The notes below the pieces were generated by a model that was given only the letters and a program-made list of their open reading frames with translations, had not been told where the DNA came from and searched no databases. A stretch of 64,000 nucleotides of DNA from Phascolarctos cinereus (taxonomy: Eukaryota > Chordata > Mammalia > Diprotodontia > Phascolarctidae). The stretch is from NCBI RefSeq assembly GCF_002099425.1, contig NW_018343971.1:20391001-20455000 (forward strand), written 5' to 3'. Made by a program: the position numbers and the translations under genes. Position 1 is the stretch's first letter. Every line of letters begins with the position of its first letter. Positions 21,191 to 31,239 of the stretch are shown in pieces.

Positions 21191-21294
21191 CATCATCATC
21201 ACTAGACAGAGAAACTTAGCCTCAAAATGTTACAGCTGCTAGGATCTTAGAGATCATCCAGTGTGGTCTCTGAAACTCAGTGTAGTGCAGGGGA

Positions 21295-21690
21295 AAACAG
21301 ACTGGGTTTGGAGTCAGAGGCCTTACGCCCAAAAAACTCCTACAAGCTATTCCAACTCGAACAAAGGACCTAGCCCAGGAGTGGGAAACCTGTGGCCTTC
21401 TACGTCCTCAGGTGTGGCCTTTTGACTGAGTCCAAATTTTATAGAACAAATCCTTTTATTAAGGAGATTTGTTCAGTGAAGTTTGAATTCGGTTAAAAGG
21501 CCTCACTTGAGGACCTAGAGGGCCACATATGGTCTCAAGGCCTCAGGTTCCCCAATCCTGATCTAGCTTTTCCCAGACTCAGTTTCCTCATCTACAAAAT
21601 GAGGATGATAATCATTACACTATATACCTCGTAAGGTCATTGTGAAGGAAGCACCTTTAAAACTGTGCACCTACTACTGTTAGTGTGGGG
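21295..21690 (+). repeat. MIR SINE split by a MITE
   Basis: Left part 21295-21375 (GGTTTGGAGTCAGAGGCCTT), right part 21561-21690 (GACTCAGTTTCCTCATCTAC). The two read on across the inserted MITE. Confidence 0.8.
21376..21560. mobile_element. hAT-type hairpin MITE, complete
   Basis: A 185-bp near-perfect inverted repeat. The left arm (CAGGAGTGGGAAACCTGTGG…) is the reverse complement of the right arm (…GGCCTCAGGTTCCCCAATCC), so the transcript or single strand folds into a long hairpin. Flanking 8-mers ACCTAGCC (21368-21375) and ATCTAGCT (21561-21568) agree at 6 of 8 and fit the hAT preference for a central CTAG. No transposase. Confidence 0.82.
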
Positions 21691-21694
21691 CAGA

Positions 21695-21800
21695 GGAAAG
21701 AACAGCAGGCCTAAGTCCAAGGCTCTGAGTTCATATCCCAGCTCTCTTACTTTGTAGCTGGATAACCTTGAGCAAATCACTTCACTGACTCCTATAGGCT
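21695..21800 (+). repeat. MIR fragment
   Basis: GGCTCTGAGTTCATATCCCA and CCTTGAGCAAATCACTTCA. Confidence 0.7.
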
Positions 21801-22269
21801 CATAGCTTCTTCATCTCCCCTCCTCTCCCTCCCTGGGCCAAAACCCCCCCAAAAAACCAAACCCAAACCAAACCACACCAAAACAAAAAACAAATTAAAA
21901 AGCAAATAGCACATACACATTAGAAGTTCCAACTGGAATCCTGTTGAGATGCATTTCATCACCATATATATATGATGACAATTCTGTTATAAAATTTAAA
22001 AACAAGGAAACTGAACTCCAGGGAGATTAAAGAGATTTCCCTAAGGAACATCTGAGTTTTCAGGTCAATCACATGTGTGACTGAAATACTAAGGACTGAA
22101 GCAAACCAAAGAATTTATTTGCTTTCCTGAACTCTGTGCAGTTTTTAATCATGTGTCTTTTCTGAACTCATCTACTGTTCAGGAGAAGGAAGGACAATTA
22201 GTGAATCCACAAACAGGCTTAAGTTTCTTCTAAATAAGTGGATTTCTATTTCTAACACAAGCCTCAGCC

Positions 22270-22440
22270 TTCACGGTGGCTCTTAGTTTGGAGTCAGAAG
22301 ACTCACATCCAAATAATTTCTACTAGCTATATGAACATGAACAAAGGATTCTGTTTCTCCAGCTTGAGTTTCCTCATCCACAAAATGGGGATGATAATAA
22401 TCATACTTCTTACCTTTCAGAGTCCTTTGGCTTTAAAGGC
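22270..22440 (+). repeat. MIR SINE
   Basis: TTTGGAGTCAGAAGACTCAC, GAGTTTCCTCATCCACAAAA and GGGGATGATAATAATCATAC. Confidence 0.75.
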
Positions 22441-22860
22441 AACGATGATGCTTGAGTTTTACTTCCCTATTGTGAAACAAAAGAAAAAAAATTACAAATG
22501 CAAATGTACTTCAATTTACTACATTATTGTCATCTAGGGGAGAGGCTTTTCTTAAATCATCTTTAAGGAGGAAAGTACAAAAATAATTAAATACAGCTAA
22601 TACGTTTGCTAATTGTTCTTGTCTTCTGACATCTTGGCTATCATGTGTACACACAGCTTACTTTTCTGGACCCAATTCTGTGCAAGCAAGACTGTTTGGA
22701 TTAATAAATGAAAAATAATTGGGGAAAGCTAGAAAACGTCAAGAAAATTAGTTGTCCTAGTTTGAAAAAAAATGCAGGAACACATGCAGACTAATATTAA
22801 TTCTGACCATATAGGTAGTCTAAATCTCTATCTTGTTATTCTGAAGCCAATGTTCTTGGG
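22441..22860. other. Unassigned A+T-rich DNA
   Basis: I see no gene or known repeat. Confidence 0.4.
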
Positions 22861-22866
22861 GGTGGG

Positions 22867-22868
<2 letters not shown>

Positions 22869-22914
<46 letters not shown>

Positions 22915-22934
22915 GTCTGTCTGTCTGTCTGTCT
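22869..22934. repeat. (GT)n then (CTGT)n microsatellite
   Basis: About 24 GT units (22869-22916, one C interruption), followed by CTGT units to 22934. Compound array, likely variable. Confidence 0.97.
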
Positions 22935-23154
22935 AGTACTTACTAGATATTCATAGGCATGTTTATTGATTTGAATATGTATTATCTTTCTCGATGGAAT
23001 CTCTATATGTACGTAGAAAGGTAGCTTGGTAGGCATCATATAGAATCAAAGAACTTTAGGAATGATTGTAACTTTGAGGTCATTGAATCCAACCACCTCA
23101 TTCTAATTCCTGGTCTGTAAGATGCCAGTTTATTTTGGATTCTTATTCTGCATT

Positions 23155-23345
23155 TCTATCTTCTGGAGAATCAGTATGATATAATAAAAAACACCCTGGA
23201 TTTGGGACCCAGATATGTCACTTCATTTCTCTTGGCCTCAGTCTTCTCATCTATAAAATGGAGACAATTAAAGCTTCTCTCTTTGACTGACACATTGTAA
23301 TAAGGAAGAGACTTTCTAAACTATAAAATTCTACATAAATGTAAG
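23155..23345 (+). repeat. MIR SINE
   Basis: TCTTGGCCTCAGTCTTCTCA, CTATAAAATGGAGACAATTA and a tail around 23330. Confidence 0.75.
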
Positions 23346-23464
23346 ATACTACCAGGAGTATTGCCATATAAAAGTGGAACTCAAAAGCAAAAGATGGAGA
23401 TAGAATTCATTTTTTGCATTTGGAAACTTTTTGTTTGAGGCAGGATGATTGTAGCTTAAACAAT

Positions 23465-23600
23465 CCTCTAGGGCAGCAGTCTCTAAACTTTTTTGATCAT
23501 TCACTCGCATCAGTAAAAAGTTTTGAGCATACATCCTCAAATACATGTGTATTTATCAATTCTGTACATTTACAACTAATTAAATATATTATAAAACTAC
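23465..23600 (+). mobile_element. Possible hAT-type element, left part
   Basis: GCAGCAGTCTCTAAACTTTTT resembles hAT inverted-repeat starts, followed by ATACATCCTCAAATACATGT. The right end is not clear. Confidence 0.35.
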
Positions 23601-23825
23601 ACAAGTAGACTTTTTAAAGGACAAGATAAAGATGGAATAATATTTGATTCTAAAGTCAATAGGGAGCCACAAGAATTTAATGAGTAGAAGAGTGGGACGG
23701 TTGGAAAGGTGCTTTGAGAATATCAGAAAGGCAGCTCCCCATAGAATGAATTGGAACAGGGGAAAATAATTGAATCAGGGAGACCAATTAGGAGACAATT
23801 TCAATAGCCTAGATGAAATGTAAAA
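23600..23825 (+). repeat. Ancient mammalian interspersed repeat, family not assigned
   Basis: AATAGGGAGCCACAAGAATT and TTTCAATAGCCTAGATGAAA match the middle of the repeat that also appears at 5640. Confidence 0.5.
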
Positions 23826-24261
23826 AGAGCCTTGGTTCATCAGGTACTGATAGTATATATAGCCTTGCCAGGCAGTTGGGCCAGGAACTTCAGGCAAAAT
23901 TTCCCCTCCCTCAATGTGCTCATACCCAATTCCCCAAACTCTATTGTAGCTGGAGCAGGTACCAATCCCAGCCTGTCTGCACATACCAGCTGTGTCCAGT
24001 GAGTAAGAACCAGGCCTTCCCTGCCTTCTCAGTTTTGATTGAGCAAAGAGCTATGCAGAGTGAACAGGCTCGATCTTGTCACCTTATCTTTCCCCTCAAA
24101 TTCACTCCTTTTCTCAATTTCTTTATGACAAGAGAGAGCACAACCATGCTTCTAGTCCCACAGGTTTGCAACTTCTATGATATCCTCAACCCCTCAATCT
24201 CCCTCATCCCAAATATCCAATCTGCTTCAAAGACTTGTCAATTCTACTTTCACAACATCTC

Positions 24262-24893
24262 AGCAAAAGCAAAAATAGACTTAATTAAAAGATATAAGCA
24301 GGGAAACTACATTTGGCCAAAAGGAACCATGGGCAATGAAATAATATCAATACTAAACTTATTTTTAAATTAATTAATTAATTAATTAATTAACTTTCAG
24401 TTTTCAACATTCACTTCCATAAGATTTTGAGTTGTAAATTCCCCTCTCTCTCTCTCTCTCACCTCCCCAAGATGTTATGCAATCTGATAATGGCTCTACA
24501 TGTACACTCATATTAAACATATCTTCACATTAGTCACGTTGTAAAGAAGAATTAGAACCAATAGGAGGAACCACAAGAAAGAAGAAACAAACAAAAAATC
24601 AGAGAGCAAATAGTAGAGCATCCAAATTCTTAAAGGAAAAGTTAAATAAGTTACAGAAGGAAACAGTAAAATTATACTAATTTGAAGGGGACCTCAACTC
24701 CCCTCTCAGAACTGGATAAATACAATAATAAAATAAACAACTAAGAAGTTAAGGAGATGAATTTTAGAAAAGTTAGATATGATAGACCTCTGGAGAAAAT
24801 TTAATGAGAATAGAAAGGAATATGCCTTTTCTTGGTTATACATGGCACCTTTACAAAAATTGACCATGTGTCTGGGCATAAATACCTCACAAA
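24262..24893 (+). mobile_element. LINE-1 ORF2 endonuclease fragment inside L2
   Basis: Encodes pieces such as KAKIDLIKRYKQGNYIW, then a broken section, then DMIDLWRKFNENRKEYAF (24779 on), all from the L1 endonuclease domain. It is itself interrupted at about 24362-24599 by a reversed L1 3' end. No clear target duplication at its L2 borders. Confidence 0.8.
24362..24599 (-). mobile_element. LINE-1 3' end nested in the L1 fragment
   Basis: Read in reverse: AATCCTTCTTC-type 3' UTR, GAGAGAGAGAGAGGG block, GAATGTTGAAAACTGAAAG, and a (TTAA)n-rich tail appearing at the plus-strand left end. The join at about 24599 falls in CAAATAGTA, sequence shared by insert and host, so the exact border is ambiguous. 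Confidence 0.75.
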
Positions 24894-25145
24894 CAAGTAC
24901 ATCTACTCTTTCTCCCTATTCACATAGTCACTTCTTTATTTCAGGCCCTCATCATCTCTCATGTGGACTATTGCAATCACTGCCTAATTGATCTCCCTGT
25001 TTCAAGTCTCTCATGATTCCAGTCTATTCCTCATTTAGCTACCAAAATGATTTTCCTAATGCATAGGTCTGAGTATGTCGACCTCCTACTCTTTAAACTC
25101 CTGTGGCTCCCTATTAGATCTAGAAGTAAATATAAACTGAGATAT

Positions 25146-25369
25146 ATGCTTCATATGTTTAATAAGTGGCTTTGAGAGGGGATGTACATACAACAGACCT
25201 TTAAATAATCTGCATTATTTGCATTTTCTTCATCACTTAAAGATAATGCACAAAATCAACAGTTAAGAAAATAAAAACAAAACAAAACAGTAAATCAAGT
25301 CACAATTTGTTGTGTCTGCTGATTTCTGAGGTGTAAATTCTCACACTATATATTTAACAATCAGTTCTT
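25146..25369. other. Unclassified insert between two L2 pieces
   Basis: About 220 bp unlike L2. It includes AAAACAAAACAAAACAG and ATTTCTGAGGTGTAAATTCT. It could be an old DNA transposon or a SINE I do not recognise. Confidence 0.35.
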
Positions 25370-25617
25370 GTCACAGTTGGCTCTAGCATACCCTTGTTAA
25401 CTCCTCTATTCAACTCTTCATAGTCTTGCCTTTTCCTATTTTTCGAGTCTTCTTACACACTAATCTTCTCTACATAGCCCAGGTACACTGGCCTATTTGC
25501 TGTTCCTCTGTCTCCCTATCTTTGCACTCATTGTTTCCCATGCTTAGAATTATCTCCCTCCAAACCTCCACCTGTTAGAATCCCTGGCTTCCTGCAAGGC
25601 ACAGCTGAAGCACCACA

Positions 25618-26520
25618 TTTTTTTTTAATTAATTTATTTTGATTTACCAACAATCATTTCCATAAGCTTTCAAGTTTAAAAATTTCTCCCCCTCCCTCCC
25701 CCTCCTTCCTCCCCAAGATGGCACGTAATCTGATATAGGCTATACATACACATTCCTATTAAACGTATTTTCACATTAGTGATGCTGTAAGGAAGAATTA
25801 GAACCAATAGGAGGAACCACCAGAAAGAGGAAACAGAACAAAACAGAAGAAAAAAAGAGCAAATAGTATGCTTTGATCTGCATTCGAACTCCATAGTTCT
25901 TTCTTTGGATATGGATAGCATTTTCCATCATGAGACCTTTGGAGATATCTTAGATCCTTGCATTGCTGAGAAGGGCTAAGTCTATCAATGTTAGTCATTG
26001 CACAGCATGGCTGTTACTGTATATAACATTCTCCTGGTTCTGCTCACTTCACTCAGTATCAGTCCATACAAGTCTTTCCAGGTTTTTCTAAAGTCTGCCT
26101 GCTCGTCATTTCTTATAGCGCAATAATATTCTATTACATTCATATACCACAACTTGTTCAGCCATTCCCCAATTGATGGGCATCCCCTCGATTTTCAATT
26201 CTTTGCCACCACAAAAAGAGCTGCTATAAATATTTTTGTGCATGTGACTCCTTTTCTTATTTTTATGATCTCTTTGGGATACAGCCCTAGAAGTGGTATT
26301 GCTGGGTCAAAGGGTATGCACATTTTCATAGCCCTTCGGGCATAGTTCCAAAATGTTCTTCAAAATGATTGGATCATTTCACAACTCCACCAACAATGCA
26401 TTAGTGTTCCAATTTTTTCACATCTTCTCCAACATTTATCATTTTCTTGTTTTGTCATGTTGGCCAATCTGATAGGTGTGATGTGGTACTTCAGAGTTGT
26501 TTTGATTTTCATTTCTCTAG
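25618..26520 (-). mobile_element. 5'-truncated LINE-1 inserted in L2, with target duplication
   Basis: About 900 bp of L1 3' end in reverse: A-tail at the plus-strand left (25618 on), 3' UTR, then ORF2 C-terminus (plus text TTCAATTCTTTGCCACCACA, AACTCCACCAACAATGCA). The 11-bp sequence GAAGCACCACA lies at 25607-25617 and again at 26521-26531, and L2 continues across. Confidence 0.93.
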
Positions 26521-26829
26521 GAAGCACCACAGTTTACATGAAGTCTTCTTGTTTCTCTCAGCTGCTAGTGCCTTCTCCCCTAAGGTCATCATGTGTCTAC
26601 TTTGTAGCTTGTATGTATCTGTATATGTTCACACTGTGTCCCCTATTAGAATGTAAGATGCTTGAAGGCAGGGCTGTTCTTTGTTTTTTTTTTTCCTTAC
26701 TATTGCTGGAATTTAGCATAGCTCCTGGCTCTAGTAAGCGCTGAATAGATGTTTGTTGATTAATGAATGATTGATCCAGGCCAGAGATCATATGGGCCTG
26801 GTGGTGGTTTTTTTTATGCTATATTTTAT

Positions 26830-27285
26830 GTTTAACCTGAACTTAACCTCTTCCTTGGGGTTATCAGATGCAATTTTTAAAAAATATAAAAAACCCCGAT
26901 TATTTAAATTTAGTACTTTTCTGTTTCACAACTAATCTACTAAGTAGCAGCTCAGAAGCATTTAAGTACAATTCACATGCCGAATTTGACTCAAGTTTCA
27001 CAGTTAGAGTTTAACAACCAGAATATTAATTAAAGTGATAGAAAATATCTCTGTTCAGTTTTATTATCTAATGGGGGGTTTTATTTTTCTAATGCACATT
27101 AATGTCATCTCTTGCATATGCATAAAACGTTCTAGATTTCACAGACGATTGAAAAATGAAAAAAAACAAACAAAAGTTTTTTTTCAAGTTAAACATGTGT
27201 CAATTATTTTCTATTATAGCATATTAGTGCTTAAAATAATTGCAATATTAATTTTATTTAAGTTTTTTTTTTCTATAGCCTGGAA
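26830..27285. other. Unassigned A+T-rich DNA with a POU-type palindrome
   Basis: No known repeat. TGCATATGCA at 27113-27122 is a perfect palindrome close to the POU-dimer (MORE) site. Flanked by several TAAT cores. Confidence 0.45.
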
Positions 27286-27289
27286 TCAT

Positions 27290-27480
27290 ATGACTTCTCC
27301 AGCCTTAGTTCTAACAATAGTTTCATGACCCCAGCTAGGCAAGTCATTTGATATCTCTGAGTCTCAGTTTCATCATCCATTAAATGGAAATAATAATGCT
27401 TTTTCTATCTATTTCACAGATTTGTTTTGAGGAAAGCACTTTGTAAATCTCAGTGCACTCTATAAAAGTGAGTTGCTGTT
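27290..27480 (+). repeat. MIR SINE
   Basis: CCAGCTAGGCAAGTCATTTG, GTCTCAGTTTCATCATCCAT and CACTTTGTAAATCTCAGTGC. Confidence 0.75.
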
Positions 27481-27499
27481 GTTGCTGTGGCTGCTGCTG

Positions 27500-27690
27500 C
27501 TGTTGAAAGAGCAATTAACTTGGAAACAGGGGACCTGAGTTCAAGTTCCAGCTGTCACTTAATAGCTTTGTGGAAATATGACCTTGGGCCAATCATTTCT
27601 GCAAATCTTTCTGTGTTCTTGGCTTCAGCTTCCTTCTCTGCACAGGGAGGGGTTGGGATCAAAAGATCTCCCAATCTGTGAGTCTGAAAT
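27500..27690 (+). repeat. MIR SINE
   Basis: GACCTGAGTTCAAGTTCCAG, GACCTTGGGCCAATCATTTC and GATCTCCCAATCTGTGAG. It follows a short GTTGCTGCTG tract. Confidence 0.7.
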
Positions 27691-27699
27691 GCCAAGTAT

Positions 27700-28620
27700 T
27701 TATCATTTTAAAAATCTGCTAGTTCAGTGCATGTATATGAGTTTCCTTACCAGATTTCATGTGTGGACCAGGTAAAGTCTTTCAATTGCTAAATTCTTTT
27801 TCAAAGGATTGCTAACTTGAATAAACTTTTAACAAAAGTTTATAGTGTTCCTAAAACATTTCCTAATGATTTATTTTCTTTTAAATTAGGCATGCCATTT
27901 GTTAATTAAATTGCTCAGCACTGACTCTAAAAAACTTTCTGGTTAAACCTAATTTGATAAAAGCACATTGTGCAGTTTTAGGTCACATTCCCCTCTGAGT
28001 GAGGGAATGCTGATATTTCATGCTTTATACATTCCAAGTTTCACAGGTATTTTTTCAAAGCACAATTTGTACTGTTTAGAAAAATACTCCAGGCTGAGAT
28101 CATATCAATTCATTAACTGTTGGCCCTGTTGAGTTCTCTTTTACAAGAAAAAAGAAAAAGGGAAAAAAACCCATCACCGATGTAATAGAACGGAATCATG
28201 AAAAGAACACTATTTCAAAAGTTGGCCTTTGTTCAAGCTACATATGGTCACATAATCTTTTAAAAAGCACGATTCAAGTCTCAATTTAATTATGTAATAG
28301 CACAAATGGAATTACACTGCAGATGAAGTGCAGCACTTGAGCTCCAACATCCACTGGAGCCAGAGGAGTGACCCAGACTTATTTCATTTGGCCATTGTGT
28401 TAGAAAGCTTAATAAGTCTGCAAGTGTGTGCAGCAAACAACTCCTGTCCCCCTCCCTCAGATTCCCCCCCCACCCCAAACTAAATCACACCCACTGGGCT
28501 GCTATCCTTTATAATCACAGCAGCTCAGTCACCTTGTAAACATGATTATGATGCAAGGTTAATAGCTATTTTACAGGAATGCATTAGGTATACTTTCTCT
28601 CTAGTTTTTATTTTTGGTTA
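27700..28620. other. Unassigned, mostly non-repetitive DNA; candidate conserved non-coding block
   Basis: About 900 bp with no recognised repeat. 27890-28420 looks complex and balanced, including GAAGTGCAGCACTTGAGCTC and a TAATTATGTAATAG motif. No frame of note. Confidence 0.45.
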
Positions 28621-28999
28621 CAAGGGATTAGCTAACATAGAACCCTTGGCTAGATTCTGACAGAAGGATTTGATACCACCTCTAACCTTCACATCTGCCC
28701 TATTCTCTGTCTTTTCTTTTTATTTCACCTTATCAGCCAGTTCATACGTTATACTTCATTCAGGGAAGGAACTCCTGTGGAGAATGGACCATCCATTCCC
28801 ATCAGTTGCTGACCAACTGCTCTATGACCTCCCTTTTGACCTATCTGATGGAGACAGTTAATTTGGGACCCTGAACCCAGTGGCCTTGGGCACAGAGCTG
28901 GTCCTGCTTCCAGACTGGACCCCAAAGCCATCATAGGAGAGCAATCCTGGTGGAGAATGGGCTTACCTTCTTCACCATCACAATACCAACTTCTGATGA
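28621..28999. other. Unassigned DNA upstream of the Y-box pseudogene
   Basis: No repeat recognised. Frames such as 28670-28861 are short, with no known domain. It could be an untranslated part of the same retrocopy, but I cannot show that. Confidence 0.35.
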
Positions 29000-29310
29000 A
29001 CTGTAACTAATGGGCAGATAAACCCATGAGCCCTTGGACTGGCAGCAATGCCCAGAGCACTTGCTTCTGGCCCAGGCCTTGTAGCCATTATCAGGTAGCA
29101 ACTGACAGGGAGGTACAGCCTGGCAACTGCTTCTGTTGGTGCTGCATCCAGAAAAGAAAGGTCTTGCTGCTAAAGTCCTTGGCACTATCGAATGATTCAA
29201 CCTTAGAAATTGATATGATTTTATCAGTGGAAATTAAAGATAATGCTTTGCATCTGCTTTGCTGTTAGACCCTAAGGACCATGAGACCTTTCCATTTGAC
29301 TTACAGCTGA
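29000..29310 (+). pseudogene. YBX3: Processed-type pseudogene of a Y-box cold-shock protein (YBX3-like)
   Basis: From 29151 the plus strand reads EKKGLAAKVLGTIE*FNLRN, then *YDFI. Y-box proteins have EKKVLATKVLGTVKWFNVRN, then GYGFI at the start of the cold-shock domain. The RNA-binding Trp and a Gly are now stop codons (TGA). After a small deletion the match resumes as DPKDHETFPFDL against NP…GDGETVEFDV, with several codons missing between. The preceding Ala-rich stretch (…SLATASVGAAS, another frame) fits the Ala-rich N-terminus of YBX3, and EKK rather than DKK favours YBX3 over YBX1. The domain crosses what would be exon boundaries without introns, so it is a decayed retrocopy. The RNP motifs are broken. 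It cannot be functional. Confidence 0.72.
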
Positions 29311-29311
29311 A

Positions 29312-29460
29312 ATCTTTGTATATTATCTCCTCCATTAGAGTGTGAACACCTCGAAAGCAGCGACCCCCTTTACCATTTGTATCCCTAGCTTAGCACAATG
29401 TTTTTTTTTTTTTATAAAGTAAGTGCTTTATAAATGCATTCATGTGTTCATGACTTCATC
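29312..29460 (+). mobile_element. LINE L2 3' end
   Basis: CTCCATTAGAGTGTGAACAC, CAGCGACCCCCTTTACCATT and CTTAGCACAATG, then a T-run. Confidence 0.75.
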
Positions 29461-29469
29461 TAGGAATCA

Positions 29470-29705
29470 CAGAATGTTTGAGGTGGAAGAATTCTTAAAA
29501 CACAGACTATCAGAACAGGAAAATTAAGAGATCATCTAGTCCAACACCCTGATTTTACAAAGGTAGAAACAGAGTTCCCGGGAAGAGCAAAGATCTATTC
29601 AAGGTTTCATAGTCAATAAATGGCAGAGTCAGGATTAGAACTCATATCTCCTCTTTTGGTCTACTGTCCTTTCCATTGTACTATGGAAACCATAAAACTA
29701 GGAGA
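29470..29705 (-). repeat. MIR SINE, reversed
   Basis: TCATCTAGTCCAACACCCTG, GATTTTACAAAGGTAGAAAC and GGCAGAGTCAGGATTAGAAC on the plus strand are the reverse of MIR. Confidence 0.75.
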
Positions 29706-29759
29706 TTTGGTACTGAGACGAATTCAGTTAAGTGGGATGTTGTTCTAGGGGGGATGGGA

Positions 29760-30200
29760 TCTAAGGTCAGTCAGTCACTCACTCAACAAGCATTTAAGTG
29801 CTAGCTATGTCTGTAACTGAGATAGAATGAAGAGAATTGAGGTTGAGGAACTTGGAGGCTAGGTTATTTGAAATCTGGAGGGGTTTGAAGGAGAAAAAGA
29901 CTGGGACTGATTGAGGGAGGAAGGAAAGTGACGTGGACATCCACAGATGATATCCACAAGGATGTAGATGGTATAGAGTAAGTTTAAAAGGAGAAGGGGC
30001 TGCTGAGTGACAGTGGTGACAGAGGAAGCATGCGAGAAAGGCAATGGGAAGTAAATAATATGCTGTCCCCTCCTTCTGGTCCTTTGTGCCAGAGACATTT
30101 GTGAAAAGGAGCAGCCAGTCTCAGAGACAGTATGAAGATCTCAGAGACAGTATGAAGAAGTGTGGTACCTTCAGAAGAAAGCATCTAAGGGGAGATCCAG
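29760..30200. other. Unassigned DNA with a 20-bp tandem duplication
   Basis: Starts with a fragment like the ancient repeat's CAACAAGCATTTAAGTGCTA. TCAGAGACAGTATGAAGA occurs twice in tandem, at 30121 and 30141 (20-bp period). The rest is unassigned. Confidence 0.45.
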
Positions 30201-30245
30201 GAGCATAGATTCAGAGCTGGAAGGGGCCTTGGTGATAATCTAGTC

Positions 30246-30720
30246 CAGGGATGTCAAACTCAAAAAGAAAAGGGGGTCACTACATATGGGGCAGCGAGGT
30301 GTCACAGTGGATAGAATGTCAGACCTGCAGTCAGGAAAACTCATCTTCCTGAGTTCGAATCTGGCCTCAGATACTTCCTGGCTGTGTGACCTGGGTAAGT
30401 CACTTAACACAGTTTGCCTCAGTTTCCTCAACCATAAAATGAGCTGGAGAAGGAAATGGCAAGCCAATTACTCCAGTATCTTTGCCAAGAAAACCCCAAT
30501 GGGGTCACAAAGGATCAAACACCACTGAAATGACTAAACAACAACAAATCACATAGAATGATCCCTAGAGTGGTGCATTGACTTAGAAAACCACATATCT
30601 ATGCCCTATTATATTTTTGTTTGTTTTGTTAAATATTTCCTAATTACATTTTAATCTGGTTCAGGCCTCACTCAGGAGTGCTTGCAGACCACATATTTGA
30701 TATGTTTGATATAGTCAAAT
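30246..30720 (+). mobile_element. hAT-type non-autonomous element split by a SINE
   Basis: Left end CAGGGATGTCAAACTCAAAA; right end ATTTGATATGTTTGATATAG, loosely its inverted complement. Between them lie TTGACTTAGAAAACCACATA and ATTTTAATCTGGTTCAGGCC, both familiar from a marsupial element of this form. A SINE occupies 30286-30545. Target duplication unclear. Confidence 0.55.
30286..30545 (+). repeat. Marsupial SINE with RTE-type tail
   Basis: GGGGCAGCGAGGTGTCACAG, CTCATCTTCCTGAGTTCGAA, CAGTATCTTTGCCAAGAAAA and a closing AACTACAACA-like tail (TGACTAAACAACAACAAA). Confidence 0.88.
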
Positions 30721-30959
30721 GATTTTTACCGTTGAGGAAATAGGTTCAGAGAAGGGAAGTCATTTACTTTAAATTGGTGATGATAATAATAATTGTATTA
30801 CCAACCTCATAGGGTGCATGTGAGGAAACCTTAAAGCACTAGAAAAATAAAATAGAAAGTTGTTGTTATTGCTGGTTATTATACTAATCCAAGTGATTAA
30901 GGAAAACTAGGATATTTGAGGAACACATCCCAAATTGTTAAGTTTGATATCAAGAAAAG

Positions 30960-31055
30960 AATGACTAGCTGTGTGACCCTGGGCAAGTCACTTAACCCCA
31001 TTGCCTCACACACACTAAAAGAGAAAACAAAAAGGAAAAGAAAAAATGGTCATGT
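30960..31055 (+). repeat. Marsupial SINE, 3' fragment
   Basis: Only CTAGCTGTGTGACCCTGGGC, AAGTCACTTAACCCCATTGC and the A-rich tail remain. Little diverged, so probably fairly young but 5'-truncated. Confidence 0.75.
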
Positions 31056-31094
31056 TTTTCACCAATAAGTCCCTTAGGGCTCCCTCTCAGAGAC

Positions 31095-31230
31095 AAAATC
31101 CAGGATAGACCCATGGAACTAAGGCACTTTCCCTTCCTTGGATTTCATTTCCTCATCTGTATCCTAAGAAGACTGGATCTGATCTTGGTCTCTAAGATTC
31201 CTTCCAGCTTTAACATTCTATTCCATCCCC
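31095..31230 (+). repeat. MIR SINE
   Basis: GATTTCATTTCCTCATCTGT and TCTAAGATTCCTTCCAGCTT. Confidence 0.7.
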
Positions 31231-31239
31231 TCCCCTCCT

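Larger units (their letters stand above)
24060..26775 (+). mobile_element. LINE L2 broken into pieces by later insertions
   Basis: L2 text is present at 24060-24261, about 24895-25145, 25370-25617 and 26532-26775, in order and on one strand. Markers: CCCAAATATCCAATCTGCTT, TCTCATGTGGACTATTGCAA, CTGTGGCTCCCTATTAGATC, GGCTTCCTGCAAGGCACAGC and GTAAGATGCTTGAAGGCAGG. The spacers are an L1 endonuclease fragment, a piece I cannot classify, and a reversed L1. Confidence 0.8.

Noticed and set aside
23813-24373. 186-codon plus-strand frame
   Set aside because: Joins unassigned sequence, L2 and the L1 endonuclease fragment; it crosses repeat borders, so it is not a gene.
24262-24893. Twin-priming inversion of a single L1
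   Set aside because: The order is forward, reversed 3' UTR, forward, which twin priming does not give; nested insertion explains it.
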